A stretch of 44,455 nt of DNA from Stentor coeruleus (GCA_001970955.1 MPUH01000586.1:1-44455); one strand, 5' to 3'. Positions 17,680 through 27,911 are shown, numbered from the stretch's first letter. The notes: generated by a model not told the origin, from the sequence alone. Numbers and translations: made by a program.

Positions 17680-18885
17680 ATGGAAGGGCATATTAGCAGT
17701 TCAGGGTATTCAAGTTTAGGATTAAAGAGTTCTAAGAGAAGATACATGCCGATATCGTCGTCGCAGTCTGATTTGAATACGAAAAAACGAGAGATTGATG
17801 GGAAAACTGTGAGAAAAGACCTGACTCCTGATATTTTGATTCAGTTTCAAACTGAGCCTGCACCTTTAAGAGATTATGAAGGGAATAGTATTGCTTTGAT
17901 GGAGCAGAAACTTAAAGAAACTAAAGAAAAATATGAGTTTGATATAGAGAACATGCAAAACTATATAAATTTACTAAGGAAAAAGCTCAGTAATAACAAA
18001 AGTGCAGGTAGGTCGCCAGATGAACAATTGAAAAAAGAAAAGGAAAAAGCTTTGGTGTTTTATAAAGCGTTGAAAGCTAAGGAAAGGGAATGTTCTGAAT
18101 TGCATAAAACCTCTTCGATTAACACTTTTCAGACAAAAATCCAGTTGTTAATGCTGGAAAAGGAAAAACTTGAGACGAAATTGTTTGAGGCGGAAAATGA
18201 GTTGAAGAAACTTAATAAAGAAATCAAATACAAAAACGAAACAATATCTTCTTACAAAGCCAAAGTTTCCCAAGCTGAATCCGACAACTGGAAAACTAAA
18301 TACGACGATCTTTTCAATACCTACATCGAACTGCAAAATGACTTCAACGAAATCTCATCAGACAAATCCAAACTTGAACAAACCCTCAAAGACCAATCCA
18401 AAAAAATCGAATTCCTTCTAGAAAAAATAAAACTTTACGAAAGCCTTCAATTCAGCCCAAAAAAGCAAGTCAAAGGTTCCCAACAAAAATTCAAACCTAG
18501 TTCAATTGATGAATACCTAAATACAGAAAAGCTTTTAGAATCAGCCAAATCTGAATGTAAAATCCAAATCCACACTGTAGCAAAAGACATAAACGAAAAA
18601 TTCTCCCAAATAACCCTTAAAGCTGAACAATTAGAAAATGAAGAAACCCGTTTGGTCCATTTACTAAAACTCATAAAAGACAAAATGATCTCATCAGGTT
18701 TGCCAAATTTCAATAAAATCTCAAAAGAACTCGACATCGCAAAACAAGAACTTGAAGAAGCCCTTAGAGAAAACTATGACTTACACGAAACATTAGAAGA
18801 CCTAAATACAAAAAGTTTAGAAAAACAAGAAAAGCTCATGCAAGAAAATTCACGTTTAAAAGAACAGTTAAAAAAACACAAATAA
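17680..18885 (+). CDS. Coiled-coil protein, function unknown
   Basis: The 401-aa product starts at ATG 17680 (MEGHISSSGYSSLGL). The first 60 residues are Ser-rich and basic, followed by almost continuous Lys/Glu/Leu-rich heptad-like sequence from about residue 70 to the end, with a break near residues 255-275 (SPKKQVKGSQ). No globular domain is recognisable. Such proteins in ciliates are often cytoskeletal, basal-body or cortical, but nothing here proves that. It lies in a close same-strand series (86 bp after the C2H2 gene, 63 bp before the MUL1-like gene). The coding strand changes visibly from G-richer at the start to C-rich in the middle. Confidence 0.8.
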   Translation: MEGHISSSGYSSLGLKSSKRRYMPISSSQSDLNTKKREIDGKTVRKDLTPDILIQFQTEPAPLRDYEGNSIALMEQKLKETKEKYEFDIENMQNYINLLRKKLSNNKSAGRSPDEQLKKEKEKALVFYKALKAKERECSELHKTSSINTFQTKIQLLMLEKEKLETKLFEAENELKKLNKEIKYKNETISSYKAKVSQAESDNWKTKYDDLFNTYIELQNDFNEISSDKSKLEQTLKDQSKKIEFLLEKIKLYESLQFSPKKQVKGSQQKFKPSSIDEYLNTEKLLESAKSECKIQIHTVAKDINEKFSQITLKAEQLENEETRLVHLLKLIKDKMISSGLPNFNKISKELDIAKQELEEALRENYDLHETLEDLNTKSLEKQEKLMQENSRLKEQLKKHK

Positions 18886-18948
18886 CCCTAAAATATGGTA
18901 AAATATAACTAAAAAAAAGCTTTAAAATCTAGTTTTCAATATAATAAT

Positions 18949-19893
18949 ATGGAAGAAAACCATTGGAAAACCTTCTCAATTATCTTTGGCGCTACTGGCT
19001 TTGTCCTAACTGTTTGGAGTATCCCAAGCTTTTGGGACTTAACCAAAACAGCTTTTACTCCTCATATAAAAGCTATTGAACTAATCTCAAACCCATCTAA
19101 ATACAAAAACAAGTACATAACCTTAACTGGTGAAATTTCAGAACAACAAAGCTTCCCTGTAATAATAACCTAGGCCAAAACCATCCCAGATAAAAAAGTT
19201 GTCTTTTCCAGATACAAATCAAAATCCTTCGTTTTATCTTTAGGCAATACAAAATATTTCAGTAAAGAAGTTAATACTTGTAATTTCTTAATCAAAGGAG
19301 ATAAACCTATAATTATTGAACCTAACTATCATACTATGATAAAAGGTAAACTTATAAAAACTACATATAAAAATATCGCCCTTTCTGATTCTTCATTTGT
19401 AGATGGTTTTCTTAGAATTATTGGTTATCCAATATGCGCTTTTTTTGGTTTACAAATTGAAATTGGTCGAGAAACTACTGAAAAAGCTATATCGGTCAAT
19501 AGTATTGTTGCGGTTTCTGGTAGGGTTAAAGATATAGGGTCAGGGTTTACTATTGTCCCTGAGTTTTTAACTGGGTCTTTAAGTGAAACATTAAAAAGTC
19601 AATGTAGGAAATATGCTAATTATTTTTTGTTTCAAGCATTTTGTATTGGGATGAGTGTTTTTTGTTATAAGAAAGCTTTGAAAAGAAATGAGGAACTTAG
19701 TAAGGCTAGAGGGGAAATACAAGGTATTCAGGATTTGAAATGCCCTAATTGTCAGAAGAGATGTGAAATACTTAATAAACCTTGTATGCATATTTCTTTT
19801 TGCAGAGAATGTGCGGTTAATGCTAGGAACTGCGCGGTTTGTGATGGAGTTATTGAAGAAAAAATACCTTTGCATTTACTTGGAGGAGTTTGA
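18949..19893 (+). CDS. MUL1: MUL1/MULAN-type mitochondrial E3 ubiquitin ligase, one 15-nt intron
   Basis: Spliced product about 309 aa. A hydrophobic segment (FSIIFGATGFVLTVWSI) lies near the N-terminus. It is followed by a GIDE-like region (ISNPSKYKNKYITLTGEI, then VNSIVAVSGRVKDIGSGF) and a second hydrophobic helix (NYFLFQAFCIGMSVF). A C-terminal C3HC4-type RING follows (CPNCQKRCEI, CMHISFCREC, CAVC). Two membrane helices flanking a GIDE domain with a C-terminal RING is the MUL1 plan. In animals MUL1 sits in the mitochondrial outer membrane and ubiquitinates or SUMOylates mitochondrial dynamics and stress proteins. The intron at 19159-19173 contains the only in-frame stop. The gene ends in TGA, which argues against TGA reassignment as in some other heterotrichs. 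Confidence 0.87.
19159..19173 (+). other. 15-nt intron in MUL1-like gene
   Basis: Sequence GTAATAATAACCTAG. Removal joins QQSFP to AKTIPDKK. Confidence 0.92.
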
Positions 19894-20019
19894 GTAGAAA
19901 TAATAGTTTTTTAATGATAGAGAAGTTTTTATTGAAAATTATTAGGAAAATTATGTGATAATTAAGATGAAGATTTAGTTTTTTTAATATGAAATTGTTT
20001 AGAAATTTTATGAAGATTT

Positions 20020-21315
20020 TTAGTATGTTTTAACTTTGAGGATTTGCTTTAATTGTAAAGAGTCTAAGTTAAAACCAAAAACTTGATTTGCGGTATCGGC
20101 GAAATATGCGATTCTTTTTTTTATTATAACTGATGAGGATACTGAATTGACTATATTCGCTTTACCATTTTTCTTCCATTTTCCCAGTTTACTTTTTTTA
20201 GCAGAGTAAATTTTTTTCCCTATCATGTACACTTTTTCTTCATCTTGGATTAAAACACTGATATTGTATGAGTCTATTTTATCAGACATTAAAGAATAAG
20301 AGTTACTTGATATAGAATAAGTCCCAATAAAACTCTTAGGTTGTCTTGAGCTCCCAGCAATTAAAAAAGTATTATTGTCAAGTAAAACACTAGTAGTATA
20401 TGCAATCCCTACTGGCATATCAGATAAACTTACCCATTGGTTAAGTTTTATATCATAATAATCACTCGAGTTATAAAAAAACTCAACTTTATTAAAAAAA
20501 TATCCTCCAAAAATATAAACTCTATCATTAAAATATGTTCCTTGTGCAGCAGTTCTTTTTATCCCATTAGCAAGCTTTTTATATTTATATGTAATAAGAT
20601 CAATTTCATAAGCTTTATCAGAATAATCATTAAAACACCCACCATAAATAAAAAATTTATTACCAGGAATAAAACACATTGAACCCCCTATATCATTATT
20701 CATAAAACCTTCAATATTATGCAACTTATATGTTAAAGATAATGGAAAAAATTCAATAAGAGTACCACTACTATCTATAAAACATAAGTTTTTATCATAA
20801 TCATAAAATTCTTGAATCATACTTTTTGGTATCAAATCAATATGAAAACATTTTTTTATTTGAACTTCAAGATTGTTTACTAATGATAAACATTGAAGAA
20901 TATCAGTTTTTGTGTATTTGATTACAATTTTTTTCAAATCTTCGTATTGTAGGTTTTCTATATCATCAATATCAAAAAATTTTAATGGTAAAGTGTTGTT
21001 GTTTATAGTTTCTTGGATTTTTATATAGAAATTATGATAATTTGTTAGTGTTTTTAAGTAAAACGATGTTGTTGATTGGATTTGTTTTATAAGTTCTTCA
21101 GCATGCTTTAGTATTTTTTTTTTATGGTTTTTAATATCTTTTATACCTTGATGGGTAAATGATAAGATTTTTTTTTTTGATTCTGACGAAAGGTTGTGAT
21201 AAGATTCAGAGTTCAAAAGGATTTCTTGTGCTATAAGTCTATCGGAAGGTATATTGGAATTTTTTACAACTAAATGTGGCTTGTCTTTAGAATTTAGATC
21301 TTCTTTGTATTCCAT
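20020..21315 (-). CDS. Coiled-coil plus Kelch-repeat protein
   Basis: The 431-aa product starts MEYKEDLNSK. Residues about 45-170 are Lys/Glu/Ile-rich and likely helical or coiled coil. From about residue 185 there are Kelch-like beta-propeller repeats with the GG doublet followed by aromatic-rich strands (FIYGGCFND, VYIFGGYFFN, TFLIAGSSRQ); the last blades are weak. Kelch propellers are protein-interaction platforms; no BTB or F-box domain is visible, so a ubiquitin-ligase adaptor role is not supported. The N-terminal helical region resembles that of the adjacent MORN protein upstream on the same strand (157 bp away). That gene has a zinc finger at its N-terminus, which this one lacks. Confidence 0.83.
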   Translation of the reverse strand: MEYKEDLNSKDKPHLVVKNSNIPSDRLIAQEILLNSESYHNLSSESKKKILSFTHQGIKDIKNHKKKILKHAEELIKQIQSTTSFYLKTLTNYHNFYIKIQETINNNTLPLKFFDIDDIENLQYEDLKKIVIKYTKTDILQCLSLVNNLEVQIKKCFHIDLIPKSMIQEFYDYDKNLCFIDSSGTLIEFFPLSLTYKLHNIEGFMNNDIGGSMCFIPGNKFFIYGGCFNDYSDKAYEIDLITYKYKKLANGIKRTAAQGTYFNDRVYIFGGYFFNKVEFFYNSSDYYDIKLNQWVSLSDMPVGIAYTTSVLLDNNTFLIAGSSRQPKSFIGTYSISSNSYSLMSDKIDSYNISVLIQDEEKVYMIGKKIYSAKKSKLGKWKKNGKANIVNSVSSSVIIKKRIAYFADTANQVFGFNLDSLQLKQILKVKTY

Positions 21316-21472
21316 AATTATATGATTAGTTTAGAAATATCATATAAAATTTATGATAATATTTTAAAAGACTATATAATTATGATTCTTTAGGAATTTT
21401 ATAATAATATTTATTATACCAATTAAACAACTCTATAAAAATCAATCTATTTGTTTTAACTATTTATTCCTT

Positions 21473-22411
21473 CTATACCTTTTTCCCCTTTCTCCAAATT
21501 TCTTGAGTTTTAGTTCCATTCTCATAAAAATGCATAATAAAACCATTCTTCTCATTGTTTTCCCATTCTCCTTCATATCTTTCTTGACCAATATACTCAA
21601 TTCCTTTTCCATTTTTCTGATCATTTTTCCATTCTCCTTCATATTTTTGATTTTTTCCCGAGACAGGAGTATAATATAAAGTTCCATAACCAGATCTTTG
21701 ATCATTATTCCATTGACCAATATATTTTGATTTGTTATTATAAACACATTCACCATAACCTATTCTTTTCCCATTATTAAACTCACCTTTGAATATATCT
21801 CCATTAGAACAATAATAAATACCTAAACCATTAGAAATCCCATTTATGAATTCACCTTCATAACTATCTCCAGTTTTATATAAAATCACCCCAGTACCAT
21901 CTGGTTTATTTTCTTTTAGTTTTCCTGTATAAACTCCTTCTGGTAATTCATGCATTAAATCAGGTTTTCTTTCCTCTTCTAAAGTATATTTGTATACTTC
22001 ATCATAAAACTCAATCATTTCATTATTAATATTCTGTTCAAGAATTTGTATTGTGTCGTTTGTGATAATTGAACTGTTTGATAAAATGATTATTTTTTTC
22101 CTTTCATTTGCCATAGATTTTAGAGTTTTTTTGCTTTGCTCGTTTATTTCTTTCAATCGTGTGTTTGTTATTTTTATTATCTCTTGTTCACAATGTTGTA
22201 GTTGTAGAAGTATTGATGATAAAAGTGTTTCCTTTGAAGGTGGATAATATAGAGACATTTCATAAAGTTGGTTTTGTTTATCATGAGTTTCTTTATGGAT
22301 TCTTGCGCATTCCAAACAAAAAATACTGGTGAAATTCCCACACTTGCAACTTTTCTGAGCTCTATTATTACATTGAGGCATATAGCAAATGTTCATTTTA
22401 TATTTACACAT
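21473..22411 (-). CDS. B-box-like zinc finger, coiled coil and MORN repeats
   Basis: Up to 312 aa. The first ATG (22409-22411) overlaps the opposite-strand start at 22410; the internal ATGs at 22394-22396 and 22379-22381 are alternatives. Residues about 9-44 hold a Cys/His cluster (CYMPQCNNR, CKCGN, FCLECARIHKETH) like the B-box-like finger of the WD40 protein at 11.2 kb. A helical section follows, then about six MORN repeats from residue 168 (YTGKLKENKPDGTG, YEGEFINGISNGLG, FKGEFNNGKRIGYG, YIGQWNNDQRSGYG, YEGEWKNDQKNGKG, YEGEWENNEKNG). MORN repeats form elongated beta sheets used in membrane-cytoskeleton scaffolds in ciliates and apicomplexans. No enzyme domain is attached. Confidence 0.88.
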   Translation of the reverse strand: MCKYKMNICYMPQCNNRAQKSCKCGNFTSIFCLECARIHKETHDKQNQLYEMSLYYPPSKETLLSSILLQLQHCEQEIIKITNTRLKEINEQSKKTLKSMANERKKIIILSNSSIITNDTIQILEQNINNEMIEFYDEVYKYTLEEERKPDLMHELPEGVYTGKLKENKPDGTGVILYKTGDSYEGEFINGISNGLGIYYCSNGDIFKGEFNNGKRIGYGECVYNNKSKYIGQWNNDQRSGYGTLYYTPVSGKNQKYEGEWKNDQKNGKGIEYIGQERYEGEWENNEKNGFIMHFYENGTKTQEIWRKGKKV

Positions 22412-23069
22412 GATAGAGACTTCCTTTAGAAAATCAATAGAAGAAGCTCAAAAGTATTACAAAAAAGCTCGGAGCCTAAAGTTAGCCTTCGAAAACTTAA
22501 ACAGCCTCTTTATCGACTCCTGTGACCGACTAGAGAAAATTTCCGAATCTTTATCTAACGACTCTGATATGAGTGTTAAGACTTTTCAAAGTACTCTTTA
22601 TATTCTTATAAATTACCTTAAACCTTTAAAAAACATAAGCCAAAACAGTCTTTTGGTTTTTAAATCAACAGAAAACCAAGTGAACTCAGCTATAAACCAA
22701 ATAAATAACGAAGAAATTGAGTGTTGTAAAATAATAAAGAAAAAAGGGGGGCATTCTGCTATAGAAAATTGTATAGTCCGAGTGAAGTTTTTAGTAAACA
22801 ATTGTCAAGAAATTATTGAAAAAAACTTATATGAATGCGCTAAGGATTTTTTTGATGGTATTGGTAGGTTTTCGACTCATGAATCTGTTGTATCGACTAA
22901 GAGTAGTAAGAAAGATTATAGTAGAAATGATAGTGGAAGAGGTATGTTTGTTAGGAGGAGTATGAGTAAGAATTTTTTTAGTGAAAATGCTCCTTTGGTT
23001 GAGATATCAAGGCTTAATACTCAGAAAAAACTTGGATTTCCTACTCTTTCTAGTAATAATATGGAATAA
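22410..23069 (+). CDS. Helical protein, function unknown, divergent overlap with MORN gene
   Basis: About 219 aa from the ATG at 22410 (MIETSFRKSI); an in-frame ATG at 22389 would add seven residues and lie deeper in the MORN gene. The sequence is mainly alpha-helical and charged (EEAQKYYKKARSLKLAFENL, CDRLEKISESL), with a Ser/Arg-rich tail (VSTKSSKKDYSRNDSGRG). No domain is recognised. The start codons of this gene and the minus-strand MORN gene share the four bases CATG, so any shared promoter must lie within transcribed sequence, or one of the genes starts at a later Met. The 3' flank is C-poor and G/T-rich. Confidence 0.7.
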   Translation: MIETSFRKSIEEAQKYYKKARSLKLAFENLNSLFIDSCDRLEKISESLSNDSDMSVKTFQSTLYILINYLKPLKNISQNSLLVFKSTENQVNSAINQINNEEIECCKIIKKKGGHSAIENCIVRVKFLVNNCQEIIEKNLYECAKDFFDGIGRFSTHESVVSTKSSKKDYSRNDSGRGMFVRRSMSKNFFSENAPLVEISRLNTQKKLGFPTLSSNNME

Positions 23070-23665
23070 TTATTGGTTATTAGGGTTTAGTATGCTTTTT
23101 AGGTTAAAAATTGATGATATTGGTAATTTTATGATTAGATTTGATGTTTTAGGAGGAGTTTTTATATGGAAAAGGATTTTTTATGAGTGTATATGATTTA
23201 TATGGATGTGTTATGATTAGTTTTAAAGGATTTATTAAAAAAATATTATCACTATTTCTAATTAGCCCTTTTTTTAAACCTCGATTGTACATTTAGCTCT
23301 TAGTATCTCTACATTTATTACAATTTTTTTTTTAATTTTTTCAGACTTAAAAAACTACTGTGATTTTAATATTTAGTGAAATAATTTTAAAATAAATATC
23401 CCTAATCATATAAACTATAACATAATCGACATCTCTATTATATTATATAAATAATCTAATCATTCTATAGCAAAAAACATGTGAAAATTATCTTTCTCGA
23501 AAAATCAGAAAAATTTCAATAGTCCATAGATTAAAACCTCATTTCTAATTTGACCTTATTTTCCAATTTACATGCAATAAATATTTTTTTAATTTCAATA
23601 CAACTGAATAAATGGTACTTAAAACTAGTTTATAATTTTAAATGTTCACTGGGTCTTTTTTCAGC
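23070..23665. other. Intergenic region (about 600 bp)
   Basis: G/T-rich just after the upstream gene, then AT-rich with a T-run at 23323-23332. An in-frame ATG at 23642 could extend the next protein by eight residues. No other feature seen. Confidence 0.55.
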
Positions 23666-25666
23666 ATGTTTTCGAACTATCGCAACTCTTCCTATAGTTT
23701 AGATGCCTTACTGGATAGTCCTGACGTAACATTAGAAAAAGTCCTTGAAGAAGAAAATGTTGTCAGTCAAATAAGCATGCAAAATACTAAACTCCTTGAT
23801 TTGTAAGAAAAACTTAGCCTTTCTCGAGATAAGATCGAAGCTCTCTTTACTTTTATTACAGTTATGCCTGAAGAAGGAGCAAGTAATAGTAGATGTTATA
23901 ATTTCCCTTTTATATCTACTGAGATTTTATGCTCTGATTGTCCACCTTTACAAGATAGGATTTTCGCTGATAAGGAGCTCATGAAAAACTTTTTCGATTT
24001 TTTGAATGGTGATGGGAATATTACATTGGCTGGGTACTTCAGCAGGGTCTTTCAGGCATTTTTAAACAAGCGGCCTGATGAATTTTTGCAAATACTTTCT
24101 GACTTAGGCTATTTCATGGATCTCACCAAGCTGATTCATTTACAATCAATCTCTGAGCTAATAATCAGACTCCTTCTCTGTGAGTTCCGTATCGAAAGTT
24201 GCTTCATAACAGAACGTAAACAGCTTCTTCACCAAATCCTCGATGACCTCAATAACGAGTCTCCTATAAAATCCCAAGGTGCAAGCCAGGTCCTCAGCGA
24301 GATAATTTTTCGTTTCAGTGACATAAACTCTAAAGCTAACATAATCGAAATCCTAATCAGTAAAGAAATTGTGACCAAAATTATCAACCTAGGCTTTTCA
24401 AACAATCCTATACATTCATCATCATCACTAAAAGTAATAAAATGTATTTTATATAGTCCAAGCTCAAGAGAATTAATATATTATAGACATACTCTATTCC
24501 TAAAAATCTTAGGAGCAAATATTCATAAATTCCCTGAAATCTTAGATAAAAAACATACAAATATAATCAATACCCTACAAGAAAATATTGAAACTTTAGG
24601 CTCAGATAGGCTTAATATTATAGAAATAGTCTTATCATTAGTCAAATTAGAAAGCGAATATCTGAATAGAATGATATACAATTCTAAAGTTATAGAAAAT
24701 ATAGTACAGTTATTATGGAAACTTGAATGGAATTCATTATATCATGTGGTTTTTCTTCAATTAAGTCAGAGTATTTTGTTAGGGAAAAGTTTTGAACTTA
24801 AAGCGGCTTTGATAAAATATTCAGGGTTTCTTGGGAAAATGATATTGAATTTTAGGACTAGTCCTAGAAAAGCTACGTAAGGGATATTTAGATATAATCC
24901 TAAAATATTACCTGGATATAATGGAATACTTATTAGAATTTGCAATATATTAGTTAAGTTATCAGAGAGTTCTTCAGAAATACAAACTTTATTGAATCAG
25001 TATTCTCAATGGAGGAGTTTTGTTAATGAGATTTTGATGCCTTTGAATTATTTGGAGAATAGGGAACTTGGAGGAAGTAGTTGTTTAGCTGAACCTGAAG
25101 ATTTGATGTTGGATGAGAATCCTGATGTTATTGATGAAGGATTACCTGAGAAAGTTAATAGTATGGTTGGCACGGATGATAATGAAAGATATGAAGGTAA
25201 TGAAAAGAATCATAGTGATATTGAAAAAAATAAAAATACTCAGGAAATTCAAAACTCAGAAAACTGTGAAGTAAAAGATGACAACCCTGAACCTGATGCA
25301 CAAGATTTGCATTGGCCTGAAAAGATTGAAGAAGAGGTAGAACTCCAAGAAGAGGTGAAAATTCCTCAAACCCTTAAAAATGAGGAAGAATCAGAAGAGG
25401 AAGGGCGGAAAGATTATGAGATTGAGCCTGAGGAGATAAAAAATCAAAACGAAGTTGAAACAACTGAAGAGCCAAGAGAAGAAATCGAAGAAGAGCCTGA
25501 AGACAATAATCCAAATGAAACATCTGTAGCTATAAAAGCTAAAAATGAAGATAAAGAATTTTTTTTTCAAGACACAGATAAACAAGGGTTAGAAATAGAA
25601 AAAGATCCTGAAGACAATGAGTTAAAACAAAAAAATACTATAGAAGATTTCGTTTCTGACCCTTAG
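23666..25666 (+). CDS. PP6 regulatory subunit (SAPS-domain protein), two 15-nt introns
   Basis: Spliced product about 656 aa. I use ATG 23666 because MFSNYRN resembles the MFW start usual in the family, although ATG 23642 is in frame. SAPS features in order: VTLEKVLEEENVV, QNTKLLDFLSR (restored by intron 1), RCYNFPFISTEILCSD, YFSRVFQAFLNKRPDEFLQI, the long HEAT-like helical middle, and PGYNGILIRICNILVKL (restored by intron 2) before WRSFVNEILMPLN and the NRELGG end of the domain. SAPS proteins bind and direct protein phosphatase 6 (Sit4 in yeast) in cell-cycle and nutrient signalling. The final 190 residues are a highly acidic, disordered Glu/Asp/Asn tail. The catalytic subunit is not in this window. 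Confidence 0.9.
23803..23817 (+). other. 15-nt intron 1 in SAPS gene
   Basis: Sequence GTAAGAAAAACTTAG. Removal restores TKLLDFLSRDK, a conserved family segment. Confidence 0.95.
24877..24891 (+). other. 15-nt intron 2 in SAPS gene
   Basis: Sequence GTAAGGGATATTTAG. Removal joins RKAT to YNPKILPGYNG, matching the conserved GYMGH-type segment. Confidence 0.94.
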
Positions 25667-26418
25667 AATAGTTTATTATATGAACTTTAGATTTTATCAT
25701 TTTTTATGAACTTTTAATATACAACTCTAATTATCCAAAAAATTTTTTGATTATAATTTACCTTATAACAGAGTTAAAGAACATAAAAATCTCAACATCC
25801 TGATGTTAATATATATAAAAACAGATAATTGACTATAATTAAATATAAGCCCAGAAAAAAAGACTTTTAAAATTAAATAATAAACTCTAGTGAAAAAATA
25901 TATATTATAATAATCTTAAACTTATACCTTTAAAATACCTTAAGCTTATAATCAAACTGAAACAATTTACTTTGCCCTGTATTACTAAGGTTTGAATATA
26001 TTTTATCTAAAATTTATTTCTTAGTAAAATGTCCAACAACTCATTCTCATAGTCTTTACAACCCATATAATCATGATTCTACCCTATAAAACCTACTAAT
26101 CCTCAATGTTAATCCATAATACGGTCAAAAGCTTTTTAATACCTTATCCAAATCCTCACATCAACCTCATGCCCAGCTTTTAAAAAAAATTAAAAAAATG
26201 TGCTTTCAAATTCCTCTTTTCATCCCAACCAAGCTTTTCCACAATTTCTTAACCCTTCCTCACTAAAAAATCTTCATTCCTAAAACCTTTCAGTACCTTT
26301 GTCGATCATCAGGGCAGATTTTTTTCAGCCATATTATTTGATTCTAACCATTTCTTTATGTAATACTATAACCTTAGTACTTTCGCATTATTTCCCTTAT
26401 AATCTAGAATATTCTATT
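25667..26418. other. Intergenic region (about 750 bp)
   Basis: AT-rich, then markedly G-poor and C-containing from about 26040 to 26290, before the J-domain gene. A short protein-like minus-strand patch near 26190-26270 (EIVEKLGWDEKRN) is too short to call. Confidence 0.5.
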
Positions 26419-26877
26419 ATGAGTCAAAAAAATCACTACAACATCCTTAGTGTCCCTCAGAACTTTACTGAAAAAGAACTCAAAGTTGCATATCACAAAC
26501 TTGCCCTTAAATGGCACCCTGATAAGAATCTAAATAATAAACTTTATGCTGAAGAAAAGTTTAAAGATATTTGCAAAGCGTATGGTGTATTGTCAAACCC
26601 TCAGAAAAAAATGATGTACGACCTGTTTGGTAATTGTGAAGATGAAGTTATTGAAGGGCATAGTACAAATTGTGATGAGCAAAGTGTTGCTGATTTTATA
26701 TTGAAATATGAAGATCTTAATGAAGGATATAAGAAATCAGTTAATGGTTCTGGAGTTGGGAGAAAGAGAAGCAGGTCAAGAAGAAATTTTAATCAGGAAC
26801 TAACGAAATTACTTGATGATTTCTTCCCAGAAAACCCCAGAGAGTATACAGAAAAAGTATCGGGAGCAAAAAGCTAG
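26419..26877 (+). CDS. Short J-domain (DnaJ/Hsp40 class C) co-chaperone
   Basis: The 152-aa product starts MSQKNHYNILSVPQNF at ATG 26419; the open frame extends upstream but without an ATG. The J domain spans residues about 6-68: HYNILSVP, helix II AYHKLALKWHPDKN with the essential HPD loop, then FKDICKAYGVLSNPQKKMMYD. J domains stimulate the ATPase of Hsp70, and HPD is the contact site. There is no Gly/Phe region or zinc-finger domain, so it is class C. The remaining 85 residues are charged with a basic patch (GVGRKRSRSRRN) that could be a nuclear signal. Client and location are unknown. Confidence 0.9.
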   Translation: MSQKNHYNILSVPQNFTEKELKVAYHKLALKWHPDKNLNNKLYAEEKFKDICKAYGVLSNPQKKMMYDLFGNCEDEVIEGHSTNCDEQSVADFILKYEDLNEGYKKSVNGSGVGRKRSRSRRNFNQELTKLLDDFFPENPREYTEKVSGAKS

Positions 26878-27398
26878 TTCATGTAATTTGTAAGAAAAAA
26901 TATTTGAAAATAATATCTTCTACCTTAAAAACTTAACAATACTATTAAATATATATTCATTTGATAATTAATAAAAAACCATCAGTCCTTTCAAATTATC
27001 CCTAATATCAGATCTTATATAATTTCCAATATTTTTTTCTTAAAACTCAGATTCCTTATCTTACATATTAAAAACTACATATCTCAACCATCAGTCCTTT
27101 CAAATTATCCCTAATATCAGATCTTATATAATTTCCAATATTTTTTTCTCAAAACTCAGATTCCTTATCTTACATATTAAAAACTACATATCTCATTTAT
27201 TATCCTTTCTTATCCTCCTATATTTCTCTTCATAACTACAAAGCTTAACTTAATTTTATACAAAAATCATAAGTAACTTAATTTTGTCAAATTTTTTATT
27301 TCTCTTCTACAATTTATTATCTAAAAACCTTATAATATTTTATAATTCTCTAAAAACTCAATCTGAAAATATCATCTTCTCCAGTCAAAAAAAATAAT
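26878..27398. other. Intergenic region (about 520 bp) with tandem duplication
   Basis: Mostly a 109-bp unit in two tandem copies, with AT-rich, G-poor flanks up to the RING gene. No coding sequence. Confidence 0.6.
26977..27195 (+). repeat. 109-bp tandem duplication
   Basis: 26977-27085 and 27086-27194 are near-identical head-to-tail copies starting accatcagtcctttc. I see one difference (ttcttaaaact versus ttctcaaaact). No N lies between them. It may be a real recent duplication or another unresolved contig overlap. Confidence 0.9.
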
Positions 27399-27911
27399 AT
27401 GGGAAAAAAATTCAGTAAGCTCATATCCGAACTGAAAGATGCAAACGAGTTATTTTCATGTGATTCCTTCTTTTTTGCCACAGGATTCAAACTTCATTTT
27501 ACATTCCGAGGTCGTGCTCATCTTTTCCGAGTAAACAAAAATAAAATCCAAGTAGAACAAACTCTTGAAGAAAAAAATCAAAAACTTATAGGTGAAATTA
27601 CACCAAAAGACCTTCGTAAAGCTGTTTGTATAGCTCAACATTTAGTTACTATATCATTAGCTAAGACACCAAAATGTTCTGAATATAATGTATGTTGTAT
27701 ATGCTTTGACAGTAATATTGAAGTCCTTCTAGCATGTGGCCATGGGTTTTGTGAAAAAGATATTGTTGACTGGAAGAAAAAAGACAATACATGCCCCATG
27801 TGTAGACAAAGTTTATGTCAGCAAAAAATGTATGAAAGCATCGAGTTATTCAAAGATGATGATGAAGTCAAGCAGAGCATAAGCGAGCTATTTACACTAT
27901 TCAATAGATAA
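27399..27911 (+). CDS. RING-finger protein (RNF141-like arrangement)
   Basis: The 170-aa product starts MGKKFSKLIS. The N-terminal 85 residues are mixed helical and strand (FATGFKLHFTFRGRAHLF). A C3HC4 RING occupies about 104-143: CCICFDSNIEVLLACGHGFC, then the EKDIVDWKKKDNTCPMC stretch. RING fingers recruit E2 enzymes for ubiquitin transfer, so an E3 ligase role is likely. Gly at position 2 and Lys at 3 and 4 make N-myristoylation conceivable. The size and C-terminal RING resemble animal RNF141, but the N-terminal match is weak. No intron is needed. Confidence 0.85.
   Translation: MGKKFSKLISELKDANELFSCDSFFFATGFKLHFTFRGRAHLFRVNKNKIQVEQTLEEKNQKLIGEITPKDLRKAVCIAQHLVTISLAKTPKCSEYNVCCICFDSNIEVLLACGHGFCEKDIVDWKKKDNTCPMCRQSLCQQKMYESIELFKDDDEVKQSISELFTLFNR

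Noticed and set aside
26190-26280. Short minus-strand protein-like patch (EIVEKLGWDEKRN)
   Set aside because: About 26 codons between stops in DNA with strong strand bias; too short to separate from chance.
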